Part shown: piece by piece, positions 53,706-64,000 of the stretch | Layout: each line of letters starts with the position of its first letter | Position numbering within the stretch: position 1 is the first letter of the stretch | Source of the DNA: Flaveria trinervia | Taxonomy: Eukaryota > Streptophyta > Magnoliopsida > Asterales > Asteraceae | Direction: 5' to 3' | DNA length: 64,000 nucleotides | NCBI GenBank assembly: GCA_025506515.1 | Contig: CM046456.1 | Location: forward strand, 16,665,294 to 16,729,293 | Notes under the pieces: model-generated | Databases searched by the model: none | What the model was told of the DNA's origin: nothing | What the model saw: the letters and a program-made list of their open reading frames with translations, nothing else | Position numbers and translations under genes: made by a program

Positions 53706-56298
53706 TGTGACGACCCTAAAAATAAGGTTAGGAAAAATTAATCTATGAATAATTCTCTTATATGTTATTCATTATTTGACTAACCTTACATATATATTAT
53801 ATATGTGTATATGTGAATATATATATATGATGTACGTATGCATGCTTGCATGCATGCATAAAATTTACGTATGCATTAGTTTGTATGTATAAGTTTTTGT
53901 TATCAAACATTATGTGATCAAATGTTACAAATTTGTAACATCAAATCATTCATCAAATGAAACAAAAATACAACTCAACCAAACACCACAATACAAGTTA
54001 ACATCAAAGAAACTTGACATCAAAACAAATCTAAGAAAACCTTATACAACCAAACCTCAAACCTAAAACACCATTTAAGATTAAAGTCTCGGTTCATTAG
54101 AGCAATAAACCACCCGATTGAGATCATAAGCATGATAATTAACACCTTAATCGGCCAAAGACACCCCACCCTCTATATGGCCGCCACCTTGCAACTAATG
54201 TTTGGAAAAATTGACACATGCATGGCTTACTCACTTTAGCTAGTATAGCCCCCATGATTACCCCTCACTAATGGGTCGGCTACAAGACCCATATAACCAC
54301 CTTGTTTGATTAGATTAAACACAAAAACTACAACCATCAACCTTGTTCTCTCGGTTACTACGTCCAAACATTACCACCGTGAGCTGCTAAACCACACCAA
54401 CTACACACCTCTCTACTCCCTTTAAGTTCTCGAGCACCAAACCTTCAATCATCCTCATCTTCACCCACGGTCACTTCTATACTACCATTTATTTCTCTCT
54501 AAGTTCTCGGTTGCAAGGAAACAAGGCTTTGAAGCTCAAGATCATTTCAATCGAATCATCAAGGAAGAAAGAAGCTACCAACATCTTCTTTTCACCCTCT
54601 CCTTCTATCAAAATCAAGTTTTCATTCTTTAAACCATAACTAGTTAAGATTATAAAGGCTATATATGTGTTTAAACAAACACATATGACTAACCCTTTTG
54701 ATTTAACATTCAAGATCTTCATAAATCTTACAAACATATCAACTTTATTTAAAAAGCAGTAAGAAAAGTTTTATAAGTCTAAAAGAAATGAATAAATAAG
54801 GATAACCAAAAGTTATAAAAGAAATTACCAACAAAGGGTTGAAAATTATGTGCCAACTTATTAATTCGGTTTAATTCAGATTTAACTGTGATTGTGGGAA
54901 AAAATGTTGTAGATATGTTTAGAATATTAAGAAATATCATTCTACAAAGTTTGATGATATTACTACAAGTGAATTAATTTATACAAATTATTTAATATTC
55001 CGAAGAAAATTTTATGCTGGAAGAACTGAACCTAGAAAGTAGTTGAAAGAATTATGTTGACTCTTATGATTTATAAGATTTATAGAAATGACCTAATTCC
55101 AAGTTATGCCTAAGTTATGAATTTTTAAAGGTTCTGCTAACTAAAAATCAGGAGAAATACTTAAACTGTGAAATAAATTATAAAAAGTTTACAGAAAATA
55201 TGAAAATTAGAATAGAATAGCCTGTATAAAAATAGGAACTTTTTGGACATATTCTAATATTTTTACTGAATATTGGGAAAATGATAAAAATTATGAAAAT
55301 TAACTCTGGCATGACTTGGGACCTAAGAAAATTTTGAGAATCTATAAAAGTTGTGACAATTTTTTTGACTAAATTTGAGAATTTTTAGAGACCCGAAGGT
55401 ATTTTTGATAATTTATTCAAATATTGTAACAATTATGGAAAATAATCTGAAAATTATTAAAACATGAATATTTAATATGTTATGTCTAATTTATGGACCC
55501 ACTTGCTGTAAAATTTTCATGATATATGAGGTACTGAAAATTTTGAAGAAAATATATATTTTTTCTAAACTATAAATATTTTGTTTATAGGTCATCTCTT
55601 GGAGTAAAGGTGAGAGTCATAGCCCATTTTTATTCTTATAAACTTTTGGGGAAAAACATACTATTGATTTTATGATTGATACAATTTTTGAGATATACTG
55701 TCATTTATGTTATAACCATTCATTCGGATGTAGAACCGTTGGGTAACATAGGTAGCGCTACTTAGAAAAATATTTCGTGCACCAACAAGATAAGTATTGT
55801 GATGCTATATTATCTTATTTTATAAATTATGATATGACAATTATAAATCATCTGAGTATTATGTAAGGTTTGATTGTATATGATGCAACAAAATATTTTG
55901 TTTAAAGTTTAACTTATGATCTCATCAATGTTGACAATTCTGAGTATGCTTTTTCAAGAAATTATCATGAGTAACAGCATAATGTTTTCTTTTGATGTTT
56001 TCAACGGCCGGGGAGAAATCATGAGAAAAGTGTGTTAATCTAACTGTTGTCATGTATGATCTCAGCTTATTGGTGGACGCGCACTTCCACCTTTACTAAA
56101 GATGTAGCAGTTGAGATATATGTTTGTAATAGGATTATGTTAGATCAAATTTTGACTATGTATGATTTGATGTAATCCTAACTAAATAATTATATGTGAT
56201 GTTATGTTTTATTAAATTGTTTAGTCATTTAATCAATGAGTTCTGGTCAAACAAGTCACACCCAAATTAGCTTCTCATGCTTCCGCCTGGATGTGACA
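53706..56298 (+). mobile_element. Solo LTR G inside array unit 2
   Basis: 2593-bp insertion beginning TGTGACGACCC and ending CTGGATGTGACA, flanked by CCACT (53701-53705) and CCGCT (56299-56303), a TSD with one mismatch. No PBS, PPT or coding domain and no second LTR, so a solo LTR is the simplest reading. Orientation is guessed from the TGTGACGACCC start. A 9-bp inverted repeat TATGCATGC/GCATGCATA lies at 53837-53860. The 82-codon frame at 54489-54737 is not a recognised gene. Confidence 0.78.
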
Positions 56299-59178
56299 CC
56301 GCTGTTGGCACTGTTGGCACTCAATATTAAACAATTCAAAAAAACCACAAAACAATCAAGTCAAAGTAAATTACAAATTAAAAGCAAAAGTGCATAAGAA
56401 CATATAAAATTGATTGAAAGCTTACGACTACAATTGGTTTAAGAGAAAAGGGGAATCCCAATAGAAATGATGATTACCCATGAACCCTCGGTCGTTAACC
56501 TCTTCAATTGATCAAGTACAAATGACGAATATGGGCAAGATACAGATTGAAGACCGATTACCCGTGAATTCTTGTTACCTTCTTCATCAATGAGCACATA
56601 TGTTCGAAGAAAATAGAACATAAAGCGGTGGAAGATTAAGGTTGCAACACGTATAGTTTGCACATAAAATACCAAAATACCCTTGGTCACTGTAGCAACC
56701 GACCAAGATATATTATAATTAAATAAAATATAATTTTTGTTTTATAATATTAATAATTAAATAATAATAAGATTTTTTTGAGTTATATTTGTTTATTGAC
56801 TTTAAATTTGACCGCTAATTTTTACCATTTAAATTTTGAAGTTTTGTTTTATTTCAATGCAAATTTGGTCACTTCGGCACTTTAAGTTTATAAATTTCGG
56901 GGTTTATCCTAATATTATTTAAAATATTAATTTTTTATGTTCATATTTTTAAGTACGTATTGTTACAGGTCGAGTTAAATATAAAATGTTTTCATGTGTG
57001 TTTTTATATCAACTTTTGGATCGACCTTAAGGCTTTCGTTAGGTAACTTCAACACCTAGAAACAAAAACGATTTTAAATCAAACGACTGAACAACCAAAT
57101 GCATAAACAAACAAACAAACTTTACAGTCTCCTCTATAACAGATGGGTCAACAAAATACGATACAAAGACACAAAACGAAAAAAAATACGAATTTCACCC
57201 CGATAACTCCTTATCTGCTTGATGCTATTAGAAGCCGCTGAGAGTATGCATCTTCGAGAAAAAATAACCGATAAATTGAAAATTCGATCTAAAGTCTAAA
57301 ACCATAATTTTACTTACATTTTCTTGACGTTGTTTTCAAGTTCTTGAGGTTTAGAGAGTCGTCACTGAAATCATCATCAACACAATTCATCTTCCCAATG
57401 TTGGCACTCTATATTAAAGAATTCAAAAAATCACAAAACAATCAAGTCAAAGTAAACTACAAATTAAAAGCAAAAGTGCATAAGAACATACAAAATTGAT
57501 TGAAAGCTTACGAATTCAATTGGTTTAAGAGAAAATGGGAATCCCAATAGAAATGATGATTACCCATGAACCCTCGGTCGTTAACATCTTCAATTGATAA
57601 GTACAAATGACGAATCTAGCAAAGATATAGATTGAAAATCGATTACCCATGAATTCTTGTTACCTTCTTCATCGATGAGCACATATGTTGAAAGAAAATA
57701 GAACATAAAGCGGTGGAAGATTAAGGCTGCAACACGTATCGCTTGCACATAAAATACCAAAAATACCCTTGGTCACTATAACAACCGACCAAGGGTTTTA
57801 ATATATATTATAATTAAATAAAATATAATATTTGTTTTATAATATTAGTAATTAAATAATAATAAGATTGTTTTTGAGTTATATTTGTTTATTGAATTTA
57901 AATTTGACCGCTCATTTTAACCATTTAAATTTTGAAGTTTTGGTTTATTGCAATATAAATTGTGTCGCTTCGGCACTTTAAGTTTATAAAGTTCTGGGTT
58001 ATTCCTAATATTATTTAAAATATTAATTTTTTTTGTTCATATTTTTAAGTACGTATTGGTACAGGTCTATTTAAATATAAAATGTTTTCATGTATGTTTT
58101 TAAATCAACTTTCAGATCGACCTTAAGGCTTTCGTTAGGTAACTTCAACACCTAGAAATACGAATTTCACCCCGATAACTCCTTATCTGCTTGATGCTAT
58201 TAGAAGCCGTTGAGAGTATGCATCTTCGAGAAAAAATAACCGATAAATTGAAAATTCGATCTAAAGTCTAAAACCATAATTTTACTTACATTTTCTTGAC
58301 GTTGTTTTCAAGTTCTTGAGGTTCAGAGAGTCGTCACTGAAATCATCATCAACACAATTCACCTTCCCACTGTTGTCACTCTATATTAAAGAATTCATAA
58401 AAACCACAAAAAATCAAGTCAAAGTAAACTACAAATTAAAAGAAAAAGTGCATAAGAACATACAAATATGATTGAAAGCTTACGACTTCAATTGGTTTAA
58501 GAGAAAAGGGGAATCCCAATAGAAACGATGATTACCCATGAACCCTCGGTCGTTAACCTCTTCAATTGATCAAGTACAAATGACGAATCTGGGCAAGATA
58601 GATATTGAAAGCCGATTACCCATGAACTCTTGTTACCTTCTTCAATCGATGATATAGAACATAAAGCGATGGAAGATTAAGGCTGCAACACGTATCACTT
58701 GCACATAAAATACCAAAAATACCATTGGTCACTGTACCAACCGACCAAGGGTTTTAATATATATTATAATTAAATAATATAATGTTTGTGTTATAATATT
58801 AATAATTAAATAATAATAATATTTGTTTTTGAGTTATATTTGTTTATCGACTTTAAATTTGACCGCTCATTTTAACCATTTAAATCTTGAAGTTTTGGTT
58901 TATTGCAATACAAATTTTGTCACTTCGGCACTTTAAGTTTATAAAGTTCTCGATTTATCCTAATATTATTTAAAATATTTATTTTTTATGTTCATATTTT
59001 TAAGTGTGTATTGGTACAGGTCGAGTTAAATATCAAAGTTTTCACGTTTGTTTTTATATCAACTTTCAGATCGTCCTTAAGGCTTTCGTTAGGTAACTTC
59101 AAAACCTAGAAACAAAAACGATTTTAAATCAAACGACTAAACAACCAAATGGAAAAAAACAAACAAAGAAATTTTACT

Positions 59179-61216
59179 TTTAAGGCCCCGTTCTCGGGAA
59201 CCTCACAGTCGGTCATTCACAGCAATTAAAACATTAAACAATATAATTATACAATCTTAAGCAGCAAAATAATTTGTCAAAAATCATTCATTTCATTTAA
59301 ACTACTGTGGTTGAGCAATACAACACTGTTTAACTGATCACAAAAGAATTGTTTTACTGCATTACAAAACAACAGCAACATAAAGTACGAATGGATGTTA
59401 GTCTTTCACTGCCGAGTAGCTTCACCCTCGTGCCATCCTCAGCAATAATTACCTGCCAACTGAACATGTATAAAAGTCAGCGTTGCTGAACGAGCTCTAG
59501 CTTTATAAGTAATAAAATACTTTCTGTAGGTATACATATAAAAATACTCTGTTCATGGAAAACTTCATCTCTTTATACGTGAGCACCCATTAACTATACA
59601 ATCATGTAACGCTTTATCTCATTACTGTATGCCTTGTTTACTCTGTATTCTTTTATATTTATCTTTCACTGTCTATGTGGACCAATAAGCAATACCCCAA
59701 CTATGTGCGCGATGGAAAACGGGTGATGGGTCATCTATATCCCTCGAAAGGGTCAACTGTATCCCCCGAAAGGGTTCTGTGTATTGTGTACAAGGCCAAC
59801 CCAATCACCCAGGGTACACTACAAAGGTCCTGCCAATCTCAATTGATTGGCCCTGTGTGCATAATAGGGTAGCTAACCGCAACACAGTTGAGCTAACGAC
59901 AACACGGTCGTGTCCCTCCTATGAGCTTGCAAGACTTGTTAACATTTTATTAATGTTCCTCTTCTTTTCTTTATTGCTCTTTCACTTTATTATTACGATA
60001 TACTTTACGTTACGATAATAACATACCCCGTAAAGTCATATACTATAAGTAATAATAATAATAATAATAAGGAACATCATATGTAATCATATCATGCATG
60101 GAACATCATTATTATTCAACCCTAGTCAACTCAAGTCAAAACCCTAAAACACAGACTCCTAGAAAATTCTATAAAATTTTATAAGTGTTAGGTGCATGGG
60201 AACTATTTAGGCGCATGAGCCCTGTTTGGCCGTTTCACCACTATGTAGGCGCATCAGCCAACACTTAATCATTTTATCACTTAGGTGCATGAACTATTCA
60301 GGCTCATGGGCACTATTGGTGCGTATGAACACTTAGGCGCATGGATTTTTCAGACGCATTGACTGGGCGCATGATCACTTGGGCGCATGGGCACTATTGG
60401 AGCGCATGTGCCCTTCACTTAGTCGTCTGACCAATATTTCTAGGCGCATGGACCACTGTTTAGGCGCATGGGCTGTACTTAAACATTTCTAAGGCAAATC
60501 TTAGGCGCATGGACTACTGTTTAGGCGCATGGACTACACTTAAATCTTTCTAAGGTATTTTCAGACGTATGAACCTTCTGTGTAACTTGTTCTTAGCATG
60601 TTTTCATACCCATTCATCAAACCCATCTGTTCTAAGCTTAACATGACTATTCTAAGCATGAACAACCTATAAACATTCAAGAATTTAACATTTGACAAGC
60701 ACAATACATACGGGTAACATACATAAACTTTGCAAAAACATTTTAATACATTTTCAGCCCCAAAGATAGTTTAAAACAAGTAAGAACCGGGGTCTAGAAC
60801 TCACCTGGTGCAACTTGGGTGTTTTCTTCCTTTCTAACCCGCTTGCAATGAGTTCAAACACCTAAAACAACACCAAAAACACACACACACACACACGAGC
60901 ACAAACACAAAACATAAGCACATAAACATATAACCGGGATAAAACCAGTCATAAACACATAAAAACCATGAATTCTTACCTTGACTTCCATTTCTTCTTC
61001 TTCTTCTACAAGCCGAGAGTTTTCCCCTGCTCTCTCTCTCTCTCTAAAACCGAAGAAATGTTGATGTGAGGTGAGGGTGGGCGGCCATGCCCACCTTTAC
61101 ACCAACTTTTCAAACTTTTGTCCTTTTGGACACTTTTAGTCCCTCCACTTGGACTTTATTGTTTTTCTTTCTTTTTATTCTTCATTTCTTGGCTTTTTAA
61201 ATAACCGGGTGTTACA
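59179..61216 (-). repeat. Element F 3' LTR
   Basis: 2038 bp. The first bases are TTTAAGGCCCCG instead of TGTAAGGCCCCG, so the terminal G is mutated. Contains a two-unit 22-bp minisatellite (59739-59776), a GCGCATG array (60190-60570), a donor-like CAG|GTGAGT (minus) at 60799-60807 and a hairpin at 61076-61095. Closest to B. Confidence 0.9.
60190..60570. repeat. GCGCATG motif array in F LTR
   Basis: About fifteen GGCGCATGG-type motifs at irregular spacing, with partial runs GACCACTGTTTAGGCGCATG. Same arrangement as B 16930-17300. Confidence 0.78.
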
Positions 61217-61229
61217 AGTCCACCTCCCT
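61217..61229 (-). promoter_or_regulatory. Element F polypurine tract
   Basis: Minus strand AGGGAGGTGGACT next to the LTR edge, as in A. Confidence 0.82.
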
Positions 61230-61255
61230 TATATAGGTTTCGTCCCCGAAACCTG

Positions 61256-61660
61256 TTATTCCTCGAACAGATGAGGATAATGTTGCATCATCTCCTCCTC
61301 AGTCTCCCATGTAGACTCTGATCCTTCCTGTGCTTCCACTGTACACGCGCAAGAGGAACCGCTTTATTTCGCAGCCTCTTCTCTTTATGATCGATGATTG
61401 CCACTGGTTGCTCCATATAATTGAGCCTTTCATCTACTTCGATGTCCTCCAAGGGAACAATCATGTATTCATCAGCTAAGCACTTTCTCAAATGAGATAC
61501 ATGGAATGTCGGGTGGATTCCACTTAACTCATCTGGCAACTCTAATCTATAGGCCACCTCTCCTACTCGAGCAATGATTCGGAAAGGGCCTATATATTCT
61601 TGGGCTCAACTTACCTCGCTTCCTGAATCGGATAATACCCTTCCAAGGTGAAACCTTCAA
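61256..61660 (-). pseudogene. Element F integrase tail: GPY/F and chromodomain-like
   Basis: Minus-strand pol end. YRLELPDELSGIHPTFHVSH and RLNYMEQPVAIIDHKEKRL are open at 61288-61557. A 1-base loss near 61325 shifts the last 20 residues (QSLHGRLRRR instead of the STWETEEE ending). The family stop position is 61256-61258. Upstream, GPY/F is disturbed near 61595. Confidence 0.84.
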
Positions 61661-62700
61661 CATTACCCGGTCACCCACCTCGAACTCGATCGGTCTGCGT
61701 CGTCTATCGGCATACGACTTCTGCCTATCTTTAGCTGCCTTCATGAAGGCTTTAATCTTCTCAAGCTTCTCAGTCGTAGTCTCGATTACCTTGACGCTCC
61801 CCAATTCGTTCTGCCCAATGTCTCCCCAACATACGGGTGTCCTACAGCTTCTACCATATAGCATCTCGTAATGTGGCATACCAATGCTGGCATGATAACT
61901 ATTGTTGTACGAGAATTCAGCTAACGGTAAGTGGTCATCCCAACTTCCCCCAAAATCAATCACACATGCCCGAAGCATGTCTTCTAGTGCCTGAATAGTC
62001 CTTTCTGACTGATCAGTTTGGGGATGATAAGTCGTGCTAATATGTAACCTCGTCCCCATAGCATCGTGGAATTTCTTCCAGAATTTAGAGGTAAACCGGG
62101 TGTCACGATCAGACACAATGGACAGCAGCACACCATGACAAGTTACAATCTCCTTGATGAACAGGTCAGCCAACCTCTCGGATGAATATGTCTCACGGAT
62201 CAGTAGGAAGTGAGCACTCTTCGTTAAACGATTAACAATCACCCATATGGCATCGTACCCCTTCAGAGTACGTGGCAGCTTTGTAATGAAATCCATGGTG
62301 ATGTGCTCCCACTTCCATTCCGGTATATCCAAAGGTTGGATCTTCCCATACGGCTTCTGATGTTCCGCCTTCACTGTAGGCAAGTAAGGCACTTACTCAC
62401 ATACTCCACCACATCACGTTTCATACCTGGCCACCGATAATCTTTCTTCATATCTTGATACATCTTTATGGCACTAGGATGAATGGAGTATCGAGTCTTG
62501 TGAGCTTCATCCATAATCCTCACACGTATATCCCCGAGACGAGGAATCCACACCCGTCCAAATCGAGTTTTAACACCAAGCGTGTTTTCACCCAATTCTC
62601 TAACCAGACCTCTCATTCTTTCAGAGTTTAGATGATCTTCTTTTAATGCCCCATCTTGAAACTCCTTGACTTGCTCCATTATATCAGAGGTCATGATTAG
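61661..62700 (-). pseudogene. Element F integrase
   Basis: Minus-strand integrase, open at 61547-62392. ITMDFITKLPRT, IVSDRDTRFTSKF and the Glu motif HPQTDQSERTIQ are present; one residue (Gly) is missing before QSER by an in-frame 3-base loss. VNRLTKSAHF replaces VDRLTKSAHF. The N-terminal zinc part, with HPSAIKMYQDMKKDYRWPG and VVEYVSKCLTC, is in the 62371-62838 frame. One frame change near 62385. Confidence 0.88.
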
Positions 62701-63120
62701 TTGGTACGCTTTCACCCGAATCGGCTCGGGTCTCTCCTTTCGGCTAAGAGCATCAGCCACCACGTTGGCCTTGCCCGAATGGTAATGGATCTCACAATCA
62801 TAATCCTTTATAAGCTCCAACCATCGCCTCTGCCTCATGTTCAGATCCTTCTGGCTCGAAGAAGTACTTCAAGCTCTTATGGTTAGTGAAAATGGTGCAC
62901 TTCGTCCTGTACAGATAGTGCATCCAAATCTTTAGTGCAAAGACCACAGCTGCTAGCTCCAAGTCATGAGTAGGGTAGTTGACCTCATGAACTTTCAACT
63001 TTCAGGATACATAGGCTATAACCTTCCCTCTCTGCATTAATACACACCCCAACCCTGAGTAAGAAGCATTTGAATATACCACCAAATCCTCGCTTCCTTC
63101 GGTAATGACAAGACAGGAGC
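62701..63120 (-). pseudogene. Element F RNase H with D-to-N change
   Basis: Minus-strand RNase H. HDLELAAVVFALKIWMHYLY and TNHKSLKYFFE are at 62798-62998; the catalytic TDHKS Asp is Asn here (codon 62882-62884). NVVADALSRKERPE is intact at 62371-62838. A 1-base gain near 62853 changes frame between them. Confidence 0.86.
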
Positions 63121-64000
63121 TTGAGTCAACCTCACCTTTAACTCCTCGAACGCCTGTTCTTGAGCTTGACCCCATATAAAATTCACATCCTTTCGGGTCA
63201 ACTTGGTCAATAGGAAAGCAATCTTGGAAAAGTCCTGAATGAACCTTCGATAATACCCCGCCAATCCCAAGAAACTACGAATCTCGGATGGCGTCCTTGG
63301 AGACTTCCATTGCATCACAGCCTCCACCTTAGCAGGGTCTACCATAATCCCCTCGGGATTTATTACGTGACCTAAGAATTGAAATTCGCGTAACCAGAAC
63401 ACGCACTTGGAGAATTTGGCATACAACTTCTCCCTTCTTAAGGTCTCTAACACCTCCCGAATGTGACCGGCATGCTCTTCTTCGCTCCTCGAGTAGATCA
63501 GAATATCATCAATGAATACAATCACTGATTTATCTAACATTGGCCGACACACTCGATTCATCAAGTCCATAAAATCAGCTGGCGCATTGGTCAGGCCAAA
63601 TGACATAACAAGAATTCATAGTGACCGTAGCGCGTGCGAAAAGCTGTCTTAGGGATATCCTGCTCCTTCACCTTCAGCTGATGGTAACCCGATCGAAGAT
63701 CTATCCTTGATAACCAACTGGCTCCTTAGAGCTGATCAAACAGATAATCTATTCTTGGTAGGGGTATCGGTTCTTCACCGTCAACTTGTTCAGCTCTCGG
63801 TAGTCAATGCACATCCTCATACTACCGTCTTTTTTCTTCACAAACAAGACCGGAGCACCCCAAGGAGAGATACTCGGCCTAATGAACCCCTTATCGAGTA
63901 GCTCCTGCAACTGCTCCATCAGTTCTTTCATTTCTGTGGGAGCTAAGCGATACAGTGCTTTGGCAATGGGTTGAGCACCGGTATCAGATCAATTTGGAAC
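63121..64000 (-). pseudogene. Element F reverse transcriptase (5' end outside window)
   Basis: Minus-strand RT. The palm at 63037-63606 has MSFGLTNAPADFMDLMNRVC, the catalytic FIDD (63505-63516), FLGHVINPEGIMVDPAKV and YYRRFIQDFSKI. The fingers, with WGAPVLFVKKKDGSMRMCI, are at 63749-63931. The GASW-type segment between them is frameshifted near 63765. Sequence ends in the linker before the fingers. Confidence 0.88.

Larger units (their letters stand above)
52231..59178. repeat. Tandem array of a 1.1-kb unit
   Basis: Units start at CCTTAAGGCTTTCGTTAGGT: 52231, 53329, 57025, 58131 and 59075. Lengths are 1098, 1098 (after removing solo LTR G and one TSD), 1106, 944 (internal loss of about 155 bp after 58158) and a 104-bp stub cut by element F. 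Units are highly similar and AT-rich at their ends. Conserved landmarks inside are CATTTTCTTGACGTTGTTTT, AACCCTCGGTCGTTAAC and GACCGCTCATTTTAACC. No known family recognised. Confidence 0.88.
59179..64000 (-). mobile_element. Tekay-type LTR retrotransposon F (3' part, runs off window)
   Basis: Minus-strand relative of B. 3' LTR 59179-61216, PPT at 61217, then pol to the window end inside the protease-RT linker. Candidate left TSD is TTACT (59174-59178); the other end lies outside. It inserted into the fifth unit of the tandem array or an adjacent copy. Confidence 0.9.

Noticed and set aside
54489..54737. 82-codon minus-strand frame within solo LTR G
   Set aside because: No motif, no homologue in the window, and LTR context; chance frame.

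Overview
The window is plant repeat DNA; I see no host protein gene, rRNA, tRNA gene or CRISPR array. Almost every interpretable open frame is a broken piece of a transposable element. The families present are Ty3/gypsy chromoviruses of the Tekay/Del type (PBS complementary to initiator Met-tRNA, C-terminal chromodomain-like segment), an Athila-type gypsy element and a CACTA (En/Spm) DNA transposon. Together these point to the heterochromatin of a flowering plant, probably a eudicot. An Asteraceae source is only an impression from the LTR style and cannot be shown from the sequence alone.

Positions 1-50385 are a nested stack. The oldest layer is a minus-strand Athila-like element: RT/RNase H at 1-930; RT linker, protease and gag at 35045-37871; a decayed tRNA-Asp-type PBS and LTR remnant from 37872. 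A CACTA element (931-6495) with a decayed four-domain transposase sits in its RT. Tekay element B (6496-35044) entered the CACTA and was itself hit three times: element A (7308-16646) in its 3' LTR, solo LTR C (19187-21466) in its integrase, and element D (25564-34269) in its 5' LTR. B's 5' LTR then breaks off at about 35044 and joins Athila sequence directly, so a deletion is inferred. A second, distinct Tekay-type element E (38479-49876, TSD TACAC) lies in the Athila LTR remnant.

Positions 50386-52230 are AT-rich and unclassified. Positions 52231-59178 are a tandem array of a unit of about 1.1 kb (four units plus a stub). Unit 2 carries a 2.6-kb solo LTR (G, 53706-56298). From 59179 to the end runs the 3' half of another B-like Tekay element, F.

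In each Tekay element one long minus-strand reading frame would run gag - protease - RT - RNase H - integrase - GPY/F - chromodomain. All copies are interrupted by frameshifts and stops. LTR pairs of A, D and E look very similar, and many of their differences are 1-base indels, so either the insertions are young or the assembly has residual indel errors. The most interesting signals are in the LTRs. A hairpin lies about 120 nt from the LTR start in A, B, C, D and F, with different stem sequences that still pair. Private minisatellites and GCGCATG arrays occupy corresponding LTR slots. Candidate splice sites lie inside the LTR and in the leader. Element E carries an extra acidic, coiled-coil-like ORF upstream of gag.
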